DNA of 64,000 nucleotides from Dichetophora obliterata (lineage: Eukaryota; Arthropoda; Insecta; Diptera; Sciomyzidae): the NCBI GenBank assembly GCA_963920525.1, contig OY986440.1, positions 19,413,130-19,477,129 on the forward strand. Direction: 5' to 3'. Shown one piece after another: positions 33,853 to 43,231 of this stretch (position 1 is its first letter; every line of letters starts with the position of its first letter). The position numbers and the translations under genes were made by a program. Below the pieces are notes generated by a model. It did no database searches and had not been told where the DNA came from. It saw nothing but the letters and a program-made list of their open reading frames with translations.

Positions 33853-34887
33853 TTATTGACACTCAAGTTGCTCGTGAAAGCAATTAAACATATGACGCAA
33901 ATCGTTCACATCGGTCGGCAGCCCTTCTTGTTGTATTAAAACTTTTAAATTAGTTTTGGTCTTACCCTCTATGCATGTAGAATCAGGGGCTTTATGCATA
34001 TATGCGAGATACAGACGGACGTTGTTATAGACGCTGTTCTCTCTAAGACGAGAAAGGGCATATCTGCTTTCAGTGTCTGCACAGGAGTTCAATGTTAATT
34101 TCACTCTTGGAGGTATTAGAGGGTCTAAAAAGGTTTCAGGGTTACCAGGTTGATTGGAAGGGATGTTATGGAAAGGAGATGGGTCTGAAGTGCGGGGATG
34201 GATGGTTGGTGGGTTAGTTGATGATTTAGTGTCTACGGAGGGGGATGAAGACGGGTTGAGAGTATGGGAGTGAATGAAATTCGGATAGTTGGTAGATGTG
34301 TTTGTTGGGTTTTCTCTTGAGTCGGAGACGGGTGAAAGGTTGAAAGATACACGCCGACGTTGTGTGATAGGTTGTGTGGGAGCTGACTTTTGATATAAGT
34401 TTGCAGGAATTAGATTACCGTTGTGCTTGTTGTTGCTGTAGTGAGTTGTGGTATTTTTAAAAGAATTGTCATTGTTGACCGATCTGGGCTTATGACTGAT
34501 CTGTGGAGAGAAGGTGGGAAAAATATTGGTTTTAAGTTCCCAGTTGGGGACAGAACTGCGATGGGGGTTACGAGAATTAGGGTTGGAATTTAAGCTGGAG
34601 TTTGGAATACCATTAGAAATAATATTATTTGATTTTGTTTTAGGCTTATAACTATTGCTTATTTTATGATTAGATTTAGTGTTTATGCTAGGATTAGAAC
34701 TTACATTAGAAATATTTGAATTAGACTTAGGTGCATAACTTAGAGATACGTTTGCCTTAGATATATTTCTCGGTTGCCAGGTTCTGCCAGGTTTGTCCGT
34801 CCACCTAGATATTTGTACATTTCCGTGTTCTTGCATACCACCGGAAGGACTCAATACCATCCAAGCGTATTTAGATGGTAAGCTAAG
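33853..34887 (-). pseudogene. LINE C ORF1, C-terminal part (beyond the BEL insertion)
   Basis: The open frame runs on from the BEL target duplication through KYAWMVLSPSGGMQEHG and a segment very rich in Asn, Ser, Pro and Thr, to a C-terminus ending LECQ at 33853. It is the 3' half of the ORF1 that starts at 44799. The low-complexity tail resembles the disordered part of LINE ORF1 proteins that bind element RNA. An apparent methionine at 34860 is internal. The frame is open on both sides of the BEL insertion. Confidence 0.8.
34883..34887. repeat. BEL target-site duplication, left copy
   Basis: CTAAG directly before the LTR. The same pentamer follows the other LTR at 43677-43681. Five bases is usual for BEL/Pao. 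Confidence 0.9.
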
Positions 34888-35326
34888 TGTTCGGGTGACG
34901 AACGGGGGGTGGTTTCAATGGCGGAAAAAGACAAAGAAAAATGCAAACTGATTAATGGGTCGGGTGGGTGACAATTTAATTCGGTTTATACCTTTTTTGT
35001 GTGTGTTATTTAGTTATTATTTATGTGATGTTGTTTTTGATACGTTGATGGTGATTTTTTCTTGTTGATCTTTATGTCGGCTTCAGATGATTTGGTATTT
35101 ATGTTGATTGTAGAAACAAACGGCTTCAGATGCTTGTCCAACGATGGCTGCTTTTTCTCGATATTGGTAGACAATAGCTTGTACCAAAAATACCGGACCT
35201 TCGGCTCGATAAAAGGCTAGCCGAACACCTGAGAACTTCTTGTAGCCTTTAGCGCCATTCTTGCTACAACGGTGGGTAGGGTCAGGAATTGTTCAGTGAC
35301 TACAGGGTTACGTGGTCACGTAAACA
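34888..35326 (-). repeat. BEL/Pao 3' LTR, 439 bp
   Basis: It begins TGTTCGGG and ends TAAACA on the plus strand, giving TG...CA on either strand. It is nearly identical to 43232-43676. The visible differences are one substitution (GGGTGGGTGAC against GGGTAGGTGAC) and one changed block of about 20 bp near 35010. Confidence 0.97.
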
Positions 35327-35341
35327 TTCCGCCCACCTTGC
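35327..35341 (-). promoter_or_regulatory. polypurine tract for plus-strand DNA priming
   Basis: Read on the minus strand, AAGGTGGGCGGAA directly precedes the 3' LTR. It is the position and composition expected for the RNase H-resistant primer. Confidence 0.75.
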
Positions 35342-35497
35342 AATATCTGCAAAACTTAGAACGAGTTAATTGGGTTCATAAATAAGTAGAATTAAAGAGT
35401 CTTATGTTCACAAATATTTCATTTTATTTTAAATTCAGTGCTTATCTTAATTTTACGTGTTTACGGGTTTTAAAGAGAGATACCCTTGGTGGGGTGC

Positions 35498-36415
35498 TCA
35501 AAGTCCACAAGGGCCAGAGAGTGTCCAGCCGAATGCAGTGCTTTGAGCAATGAGTAAACCATTTTCGCCCGCAAACAGGCCATTTTTAATAATACGTGGG
35601 AACACGTCTGCGCCTAGCTCCAGCCCAATGGGTTTTGTTGAGCTCGCCTTCGGGTCCGCTAGGAACATGTGTTCAAACCGCTTCAGGACTGCTTCGTCTA
35701 CGTCATCGTCGTAAGGCTTCCGAGGTAGTTCGTTCGTAACGAGAGCGTGAACTTCACACTTAAAACTCTCGTCGTATCGAGATCCAACCACGAATTGGCA
35801 CCAGCTTTGGTTGCCCTTTGTTATGGTGTCAAGCTTTAGCTTCTCCACCAGACTGCAAGCGATGACACTCATCGTGCGTGAAGGGTTTACCAGCGCCCTT
35901 ATATAGTGCCAATCATCGTCGTGGTGCAGTTTTAGCATCGCCGTGGGGATCAGCACTTCCTTCTTCATGGCCCCAGAGAATTTGGAGCCAGTTGAACGCT
36001 CCTTTTGTTTGGGCTCTATTTGCCGTAGGCGTGGGTGTCCATGCAAGCTTGTGTGGTGCTTGGCATGACATATGGCACATTTATGCAGGCTTGTGCAAGC
36101 ATTCGATTGGTGTGACCGCGCGAGGCAATTCTCGCAGTATTTCAACCTAGCCACCGCGTCGTACTTGGCCGTCAGGTTCATGTTACGGAACTTCGGGCAG
36201 ATCATCAAGCGATGATCCTGATTGCAAAGACCACAAGCAGGGGGATGGGCACCGCTGGCGTGCGTGTCAGTATGGGTCGTGTTGCGTTGCTTGCTGACCC
36301 TGTTGTGCGTGCTTGCCCGCGTCGTGCTGGAATTGTTGTTGCGGTTGTTGGTGCCACAATGCCTGTTGTTGCATTGCTTAGTCGCGCAGCGTGCGTTGTT
36401 GTTGTGGGGTGCCAT
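35498..36415 (-). CDS. BEL third ORF: Gag-NC/protease-like protein with lost catalytic motif
   Basis: A 305-residue frame starts at MAPHNNN. Residues 1-58 are Asn/Thr/His-rich. Three zinc knuckles follow (C61-C64-H68-C73; C94-C97-H102-C107; C113-C116-H120-H125) in the same order as in Gag. Residues 153-303 follow the layout of the element's own protease, through GADVFPRI and AQSTAFGWTLSGP, but the active-site triad is N177-P-S instead of D-S-G, so no aspartic protease activity is expected. There is no signal peptide or membrane segment, so it is not an envelope protein although it takes that place. It is probably made from a spliced or downstream RNA. Its role is unknown. Confidence 0.85.
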   Translation of the reverse strand: MAPHNNNARCATKQCNNRHCGTNNRNNNSSTTRASTHNRVSKQRNTTHTDTHASGAHPPACGLCNQDHRLMICPKFRNMNLTAKYDAVARLKYCENCLARSHQSNACTSLHKCAICHAKHHTSLHGHPRLRQIEPKQKERSTGSKFSGAMKKEVLIPTAMLKLHHDDDWHYIRALVNPSRTMSVIACSLVEKLKLDTITKGNQSWCQFVVGSRYDESFKCEVHALVTNELPRKPYDDDVDEAVLKRFEHMFLADPKASSTKPIGLELGADVFPRIIKNGLFAGENGLLIAQSTAFGWTLSGPCGL

Positions 36416-36444
36416 TGCAACTGTAATAAGACTGAGTTAGAATG

Positions 36445-36552
36445 TGTAGGGTAGGGTAGAGTATAATAGGGTAGGGTAGAGTATAATAGGGTAGGGTAGA
36501 GTATAGTAGGGTAGGGTAGAGTATAGTATAGTAGGGTAGGGTAGAGTATAGG
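36445..36552 (-). repeat. 20-bp tandem repeat between pol and the third ORF
   Basis: About five units of GTAGGGTAGAGTATAATAGG (plus strand), the last two with AG for AA and one with a 5-bp extension (36511-36535). It fills nearly the whole gap between the pol stop at 36560 and the third ORF. Confidence 0.92.
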
Positions 36553-36559
36553 AGCGAGC

Positions 36560-39500
36560 TCAACTGGAGGGAAGAACCACTACCTTGGCAATGGGTCTTG
36601 AAGTGATTCCTTTTGCCGTACGAACGTCGACAACGCGTGCTCTGGAGTCCGTGCCTAAGTAGACCTTCGGGATTCGACCTAAGTTCCATTCGTTTGGAGG
36701 CAAATTTTCGTGTCGAATAACCACGAGATCATCTACCTTGATGGGTGTTTGAGGGTGTTTCCATTTGTACCTCTTGTGTAGTTCTTTAAGATATTCATCT
36801 TTCCACCTTCTGCAGAAATTGTGATGCAATATCTTTAACTTCTGCCAACGGTTTATTACGTTCGGCCCAGAGTCGCTTAAATCGGGTTCAGCTGGGGTGA
36901 GCAACGGGGTACCAATTAAAAAATGTCCTGGGGTTAGAGGCGATAAATCCAGTGGGTTTTCGCTTGACGGACTTAAAGGTCTTGAGTTAAGGCAACTTTC
37001 GACTCGAGCGAGTAGGGTAGAAAACTCTTCGAAGGTGAACTTCAGATTTGTACATGACTTCTTCAAATGAGTTTTACAACTTTTCACACCGGCTTCCCAG
37101 AGTCCACCCATATGTGGAGCGCCAGGGGGTATAAAATGCCAGGTTACCTCTTGGTGACTGTACTTGTTCACAATCTGGGTCTGAAGCGTCCTCATAAATT
37201 CTCGCCGATCTTTTCTCAACATTTGTGATGCTCCAACAAAATTTGTTCCGTTATCAGAGTAAAGAGCGGCGGGGCATCCGCGCCTCGAGAAAAAGCGAGA
37301 GAAAGCTGCTAGGAACGCTTGGGTCGAGAGATCACTTGTTGCTTCAAGATGAACTGCCTTTGTTGCGAAGCATATAAAGACGCAGATATAACCTTTTGTG
37401 ATTAAGCAGGCTCGCCCGGCGTAATTTTTAATTTCTACGGGTCCAGCGAAATCTACACCTGTGTTTGTAAATGGGCGGCTGAGTGATGTGCGTTCGGGTG
37501 GCAGCGCAGCCATGATTTGCGTCTGCTGTTTTTTCTTGTGTAGGACACAAATCTTGCAGTTATGGATAGTCGTTTTTATTAGGGTTTTTAACTTGGGTAT
37601 CCAAAATTCAGCACGAAGCAGGCGTAATATTAATTGGTTTCCTCCGTGTAGGGTTATCAGATGAGTCATATGGGTCAAAAGAAAAGCTAAACGACTGTGA
37701 TACGGCAACAAAACCGGGTGCCGCTCATTGTACGTTAGAGCTGGCGACTTGACTAAGCGTCCATTTGCTCGAAGTATGCCTGTCGAGTCCAGAAAGGGTG
37801 TGAGGGTTAGAATGGAACTCTTTGAAGATATAGGCTGTTTGTTCGCCAGCGAATCATATTCATCTTGAAATCCAGCCTTTTGGGTCAATATGATAAGCTT
37901 CTCTCGCACTGATTTTATTTCACTGGATGTTATATCCAACGTCGTGTGACTTATGTGTGAACAACGTGAAGGTGAGGTGTTCATGTAAAAACGATAGATA
38001 TAGGCGATGATTCTAAGAGCTTTTGGCAGCGAGGAAAACCGGTTTAAAATGTCTTCTCGTATAACGGTAGTAAATGACTTAATGGGTTTTAAGTCAAGGG
38101 TAGTGTCGACTGGGTCCTTGAACTTGGGCCAACATTCCTTTTCCGTTGTGAGCCACTTTGGACCATACCACCAAAGACAATGGTCTCGGAGATCCATTGC
38201 GGAACATCCTCGACTGGCTACATCTGCTGGGTTATCGTGTGAGTCAACGTGGTACCAATTCTCTGCACCAACCTTATCGGTGATGGTTGAGACACGATTG
38301 GCTACAAAAGTGTTCCAGGCGCAGGGTTGTTTCTTAAGCCAGGCCAGTACAATTGTAGAGTCCGTCCAAAGATACAATTGATGTTGCTTTAAATCAACAT
38401 GGGGTACGATGGCATCGACCAAATTTGCCAATAGAACAGCACCACAGAGTTCAAGTCTTGGTAACGAGACGGTTTTAACGGGTGCCACTCGAGTCTTAGC
38501 GACAAGCAGTTTAGTTATCGCTTTACCATTGCCATCTGCAACACGCATATATAATGCTGCTCCATATGCTTTTTCTGACGCGTCAGAAAACCCATGAAAT
38601 TGAACGTTGTCCGTGGGTGTGAAATGGGTCCATCTTGCAATCTCTATCTTGTTTATTGCAGCGTAACCGTCAATAAACGTTTGCCATCTGTGCTGAGTCA
38701 AAGGTTTAAGGGTATCATCCCACGCAGATTTGTCTAGCCATACCTGTTGCATAATTATTTTTGCAGCTATGACAATTGGCGCTAACCAGCCAGCGGGATC
38801 AAACAATTTGGCTATTGCGGATAAGACTTCACGCTTGGTGAAAGCTATTTTTTTTTCAATTGGTGGAACGAGGAAAAAGAATGAATCCTTTCTGGCATTC
38901 CACCTTATGCCAAGGGTTTTTGTATTGCCTTCACTTGGTTCGGAGAGGCTGAGTAGATTAGTGGTCAACAAATGATCTCTGGGGAGATCGTGTAATATTT
39001 GTGACTTATTAGAAGCCCACTTCTTAAGTGTGAATCCAGCTGATTTGAGTGCTACTATCAGTTCGTCACGAGCTGCTTTTGCCATGTCTAATTCATCCGC
39101 ACCTGCTAGTACATCATCCACGTACATGGAATTGCGTAGTATATATGACGCATGAGGGTGGGTTTCTCGAACATCATCTGCCAATTGATGTAGAGTTCTT
39201 ATGGCGAGATATGGGGCGCAATTGACTCCAAATGTCACGGTTTGCAACTCATAGTCCTGAATGGGTTCTTCCATGGACTTTCTGAATAAAATTCGCTGAT
39301 AGGGTGTATGTTCCGGGTCAACCACTATTTGCCGATACATTTTTTCTATATCGGCGTTAAAAACGAATTCATAGAGTCTCCATTTAATGATCAGCAAGAC
39401 TAGGTCATGTTGCAGGGTCGGACCAATATGAAGCATATCATTTAGACTTTTTTTATTAGTTGTTGGGTTTGATGCGTTAAATACAACTCTTAACTTAGTT

Positions 39501-40402
39501 GTCACGCTATCGGGTTTGATCACAGCGTGATGTGGCAAGTAATATTGGGTGGGTCTATCTGAGCTAGAGGTTGAAAATGGGATCCTTTTCATATGACCCA
39601 ATTCTAAATATTCACCTACGACTCGATCATATTCAGCCTTGAGTTCCGGCTTTTTTAACAACGATTTTTCGTTTCTCATGTATTGAGCCATGGCAATAGG
39701 CCTTGAGTTTCCGAGTTCTGGGATGTTAGGGTTTTTAAAGGGTAATTTCACAACAAAACGGCCATTAGAGTCTCGGCGTGTTGTGTTTGTGTAAAATTCT
39801 TCGCAATATGCATCATCATTGGAGGGCGAGGCTGTTTTTGGAATTTCTTCCACTTCCCTGAAGCGAGTCAAAAAGTCATCTGGGTCGACTTTGCTGAAAT
39901 ATGCAACTATATTACTGGGTGTTGACTCAGGGAGGGGCCCTGAAAGAATCCAGCCAAATGCAGATTCTTGAGCCAAAAGTGATCCACAAATGTTGCGCTT
40001 AACACCTCTACAGATAATTTTTGGGTATATATCACAACCAATGATGATATCTACTTGCCGAGATTCGAAGAATTGTGGGTCAGCCATTTGAAGGCCAACT
40101 AGGTTTTCTTGAATATCAGACTCTAGAGAGTAGGTGGGTAAGTCACCTGTTAGGGTTTTCAACACAAGAGCCTGGGTTTCTACCCTAAATTGAGGGTTTT
40201 TCGTCGACCGCAATATCAGGCTGCAGGCTTTTGTAGGGCTTGCTGACACTGTCTGGTTCAGACCAGTGACATGAGCTCCAACGTTTTTAGTGGGTAAGCC
40301 GATACGTTTTCTGAGGTGCTCTGCCAGAAATGTTGCTTCAGATCCAGAATCAATGAGGGCTCGTGCTGTAAATATGGATCCATCGTGTTCCACATTGACC
40401 AT
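36560..40402 (-). CDS. BEL pol: protease, reverse transcriptase, RNase H, integrase
   Basis: The 1280-residue frame carries every replication enzyme. Protease (1-155): D18-S-G, with AQESAFGWILSGP at its end. Reverse transcriptase (about 250-480): first Asp D351 in FNADIEKMY, and YVDD at 427-430. RNase H (600-735): D607 in FSDAS, E651 and D681. Integrase: HHCC zinc site with C949 and C952, catalytic D984, D1050 and E1103, then a DUF5641-like C-terminal region. All catalytic residues that I can see are present. The first methionine is not the likely real start: open sequence continues upstream in this frame to the A9 run, and the frame is -1 to gag. The protein is probably made as a Gag-Pol fusion, or the A-run carries a one-base mutation in an ancestral single frame. 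Confidence 0.96.
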   Translation of the reverse strand: MVNVEHDGSIFTARALIDSGSEATFLAEHLRKRIGLPTKNVGAHVTGLNQTVSASPTKACSLILRSTKNPQFRVETQALVLKTLTGDLPTYSLESDIQENLVGLQMADPQFFESRQVDIIIGCDIYPKIICRGVKRNICGSLLAQESAFGWILSGPLPESTPSNIVAYFSKVDPDDFLTRFREVEEIPKTASPSNDDAYCEEFYTNTTRRDSNGRFVVKLPFKNPNIPELGNSRPIAMAQYMRNEKSLLKKPELKAEYDRVVGEYLELGHMKRIPFSTSSSDRPTQYYLPHHAVIKPDSVTTKLRVVFNASNPTTNKKSLNDMLHIGPTLQHDLVLLIIKWRLYEFVFNADIEKMYRQIVVDPEHTPYQRILFRKSMEEPIQDYELQTVTFGVNCAPYLAIRTLHQLADDVRETHPHASYILRNSMYVDDVLAGADELDMAKAARDELIVALKSAGFTLKKWASNKSQILHDLPRDHLLTTNLLSLSEPSEGNTKTLGIRWNARKDSFFFLVPPIEKKIAFTKREVLSAIAKLFDPAGWLAPIVIAAKIIMQQVWLDKSAWDDTLKPLTQHRWQTFIDGYAAINKIEIARWTHFTPTDNVQFHGFSDASEKAYGAALYMRVADGNGKAITKLLVAKTRVAPVKTVSLPRLELCGAVLLANLVDAIVPHVDLKQHQLYLWTDSTIVLAWLKKQPCAWNTFVANRVSTITDKVGAENWYHVDSHDNPADVASRGCSAMDLRDHCLWWYGPKWLTTEKECWPKFKDPVDTTLDLKPIKSFTTVIREDILNRFSSLPKALRIIAYIYRFYMNTSPSRCSHISHTTLDITSSEIKSVREKLIILTQKAGFQDEYDSLANKQPISSKSSILTLTPFLDSTGILRANGRLVKSPALTYNERHPVLLPYHSRLAFLLTHMTHLITLHGGNQLILRLLRAEFWIPKLKTLIKTTIHNCKICVLHKKKQQTQIMAALPPERTSLSRPFTNTGVDFAGPVEIKNYAGRACLITKGYICVFICFATKAVHLEATSDLSTQAFLAAFSRFFSRRGCPAALYSDNGTNFVGASQMLRKDRREFMRTLQTQIVNKYSHQEVTWHFIPPGAPHMGGLWEAGVKSCKTHLKKSCTNLKFTFEEFSTLLARVESCLNSRPLSPSSENPLDLSPLTPGHFLIGTPLLTPAEPDLSDSGPNVINRWQKLKILHHNFCRRWKDEYLKELHKRYKWKHPQTPIKVDDLVVIRHENLPPNEWNLGRIPKVYLGTDSRARVVDVRTAKGITSRPIAKVVVLPSS

Positions 40403-41913
40403 CGCTGTCCCGAGAAGGATTTTTTTTTATTGGCTGCAAAATGAGAGTTCACAAATTGTTTTTCGGCTTCTTGTGTGTTTGTTGGGTCAGTGGACTGTAT
40501 CTGAGTCGTGAATGCTTGGCGTGTGGGCTGTGAATGCTGAGCTACTCCTTTCGCCTGCGCACTAGTGCTAGGATTCATGTCCAATGTACCTTTATGCAGT
40601 AAGGAATGGTGTCTCTTATTGCATATCCTACAGGTATAACTGCTTTTGCAATCTTTAATACCATGAGACACTGCTAAACAATTGAAGCAACATCCTGCGC
40701 GCTTCACTGCTGTTGTCCTTTCCTCTACTTTCATGGATATGAACCTTGGGCACTCTCGAATAGGGTGATTGCTACTGCAAATTCTGCAAATAGCACCATC
40801 AGATTCCCATTGGGTACTGGAAGTCGATGGTTTTGGGTCGTACTTGATGTTTGCGGCAGCAAATTGCTGAGTAGGGTTTTGGGCAGATGCTGGAGAAACA
40901 TTCATATGGTAAGAGTTTACCTTTTTTTCTCCCCATCTGTTGGGTCCATTATGAGTGGGACCATTCTGTTGGCTTGGCTTTGGGCCTGAAGCAAAAGAGA
41001 AAGCCTTAATATCGCCAACAGATTCTAGGGTTTTAAACTTATGTGTTAGAAAAATATCTAAAATTTTCCATTCAGGGATTGTCGCATTATCTGTTAGACA
41101 CTTTTCAAAGTCTTCTAACGTACTTTTGGGTAGTTTGGTAGAACAGAGATACACCAAAATAGGGTCCCAACTATTTGTGTCTATCCCAAGACTTTGCAGG
41201 GTGAATATAGAATTATTTATCGACCGCTGCAACTTTTTAATAGAATTCCCTGTTTCTATGCTGACCGATGGCAAATTGAAAAGGGTCTTTAGCTGAGCAT
41301 TTATTTGCATTCGCTTATTTTCATACTGGTCGATAAGATTCGACCATGCCATAAAAAATCCTTCATTAGTTAGCGGAGCGGTTTTAACTATTTCTCGGGC
41401 TTCACCGCGGGTTTTTTGCAGTAAGTGGAAAAGTTTTTCCACGTTACTTATGCGGGAGTTTTTTATGTATAGGGCCGTAAACATGTCCCTGAATGTGGGC
41501 CATGTGACATAGTCGCCATGGAAAATGTCCGTATCACAGGGTGGGAGATGGATCATTGGGTGATGTTCCAATGCTGAGCTCATTGCTTTTGGCGATGGCT
41601 TGGGTTCCTTAATGGGTGTCTTCATTGCTTCCATGTGCTCACTTAATGAAGCAGAGCAGCGCACGTACGACTGGAACGTCTTCCTGTACCTTTCCTTGAA
41701 CTTTTCCTTATCCAGAGTTTCAGGCTCTTTAGGATTTTCGGGTTTTGCTCGAATTTCCTCATAAACCACCTGAAATTTTTCAAAAAGGTAGTGCAGGTGT
41801 TTTCTTTGCACTTCTAAAATATGCAAGGTTTGTTCCTCCAGTTGAGCCTCACTATGAGCTAGTTCAAGCTCAATTATGTCATTAGAAAAATGAACAAATG
41901 TCGCAAGAGACAT
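40258..41913 (-). CDS. BEL gag: capsid and nucleocapsid
   Basis: This 551-residue frame starts MSLATFVHF. Residues 15-60 are a likely coiled coil. Residues 115-300 contain LPPCDTDIFHGDYVTWPTF and a DUF1759-type Gag core. Three zinc knuckles follow (C376-C379-H383-C388; C409-C412-H417-C422; C428-C431-H435-H440). KKK at 496-498 is encoded by nine A's. The last 53 residues overlap pol in another frame and are unlike other Gag ends, so they may be read only when no frameshift occurs. It would form particles and bind element RNA. Confidence 0.95.
   Translation of the reverse strand: MSLATFVHFSNDIIELELAHSEAQLEEQTLHILEVQRKHLHYLFEKFQVVYEEIRAKPENPKEPETLDKEKFKERYRKTFQSYVRCSASLSEHMEAMKTPIKEPKPSPKAMSSALEHHPMIHLPPCDTDIFHGDYVTWPTFRDMFTALYIKNSRISNVEKLFHLLQKTRGEAREIVKTAPLTNEGFFMAWSNLIDQYENKRMQINAQLKTLFNLPSVSIETGNSIKKLQRSINNSIFTLQSLGIDTNSWDPILVYLCSTKLPKSTLEDFEKCLTDNATIPEWKILDIFLTHKFKTLESVGDIKAFSFASGPKPSQQNGPTHNGPNRWGEKKVNSYHMNVSPASAQNPTQQFAAANIKYDPKPSTSSTQWESDGAICRICSSNHPIRECPRFISMKVEERTTAVKRAGCCFNCLAVSHGIKDCKSSYTCRICNKRHHSLLHKGTLDMNPSTSAQAKGVAQHSQPTRQAFTTQIQSTDPTNTQEAEKQFVNSHFAANKKKSFSGQRWSMWNTMDPYLQHEPSLILDLKQHFWQSTSENVSAYPLKTLELMSLV
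40422..40430 (-). promoter_or_regulatory. A9 run at the gag-pol frame change
   Basis: Nine A's on the minus strand (AAT, then three AAA codons, then TCC in the gag frame). The pol frame is -1 to gag here, and sequence downstream of the run is open in the pol frame before its first methionine. An A-run is a suitable -1 slippage site. No downstream pseudoknot was identified. Confidence 0.6.
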
Positions 41914-43231
41914 GTTAACTCAGACTTTATACGGGTTGGGTTGGGATAAGTTGGGTAGATTGTCACTAGAAGCGGAAGTTGTTTAAATAGAGTATTTCTC
42001 TTTTGGGTTGAGTAAGTGTAGGTTTTTTTTTTTAAACTCTGATTTTAATATTTTATAAAAACCTCTAAACAGCTCGTAAAAATATTTAAATGGGTTTGAA
42101 TATCCTGAATGGGTTATCAGGACAACAAGGGTTAATTATTTTACTCCACTTATAGAGATCTTAAACTGAAATAAAAATATTCCACTTAAGGAAAACACTC
42201 TTTGTTTATAAAGTTTGGTTCCACAATTAATTAATTGGGTAAAGCTGTCGAAAACTATTTGAAATAACAGAAAAAAGTTACTTCTGCTTATATTATTGTA
42301 TCTAAATACAATTATCGATATGTTCTCGAAGGGTTTTATCGAGAAAAATAAAAATATTCGAAATATTTTTGATCTTTATTGTGTTAAAAATTTACCGCAA
42401 GGGTTTCTCAATTGATATCTTCCATAAAAATCGCAAAAAATATTAAAAAGGGCTAATAGGTCCCAAAGGGTTAAGTGGGATTGCAAGGGTTAACAATTCG
42501 CGACAAAAAATGATTTTTTACTACGCTGGGATAAAATTGGGTGTTTCCACAACGAATCCCACAACTTCTGATAATCGGGTAGCACACTTTTGCTTTGCTC
42601 AATCTGGCAACTCCGTCGAGAGAGCGATTATATACCTTGTATATGTGTGTGTGGCAATGGTAAACAACAAGTGTCCGAACGTGAAGCAAAGCAATTTAGA
42701 TTTCTTCAGACTATTTTAGTTATATCTTTTAATTTTGATAACTTAAATGAGTTGCAACATTAAAAATTCGTGCACACAAAGGGATAATTAAACTCTTTAG
42801 TTCCAAATAAATTTAAGTGAATAAATTGTGTTCGGGTTCTACCGCAATCGCTAAATTTATTAGTGTTGCTTACGTTATATATGGCGGAATACTTATAAAG
42901 TTTTTGCCGACTCTTATTTATTTTAAAAAGTGTAATTTTTGTGCACCAATTTTTTTAATTTGTGTATTATTATTTTAGCGTGTAATACGTACAATTTATA
43001 TGTGTAATAAATATGTAATAAAGCACTGAATAAAATGAAATAGATGTAACTCACTGTGTTTTTGCTGCGTGAATTGAGTGTGTTAAGTGTTGGGGTTTTG
43101 GAACTTATGTTGTTTGTTGATTTGCCGTGAATTTTTAATTAAATTGTGATGTTTTCCAAATTCCTTTGACTTGATGCAACTCTTTGTTGTAGATTTTTCC
43201 ACCAAACTTTTAAGGCTCGATAGGACCAAAA
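41914..43231 (-). promoter_or_regulatory. BEL leader between 5' LTR and gag
   Basis: 1.3 kb without a credible gene. AAGGGTT (plus) occurs at 42127, 42329, 42399, 42466 and 42485, and other GGGT motifs at 41934, 41952, 42005, 42092, 42109, 42235 and 42537, far more than expected in AT-rich DNA. The leader would hold packaging or translation signals; their identity is unknown. Confidence 0.6.
43213..43229 (-). promoter_or_regulatory. tRNA primer-binding site candidate
   Basis: Minus strand, three T's after the 5' LTR: TGGTCCTATCGAGCC. It starts with TGG as primer sites do. It resembles the complement of a tRNA-Tyr 3' end (TGGTCCTTCGAGCC) with one added base; that identification is tentative. 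Confidence 0.45.

Noticed and set aside
35498..36415. Third BEL ORF as an envelope gene
   Set aside because: There is no signal peptide, membrane segment or glycoprotein-like pattern; its domains are Gag-NC and protease-like.
35878..36454. Plus-strand frames of 72-90 codons opposite the BEL third ORF
   Set aside because: They are antisense shadows of the minus-strand ORF, whose zinc knuckles and protease-like layout are clearly the coding side.
37461..38975. Plus-strand frames up to 124 codons within pol
   Set aside because: Antisense shadows of the pol reading frame; no domain is recognisable.
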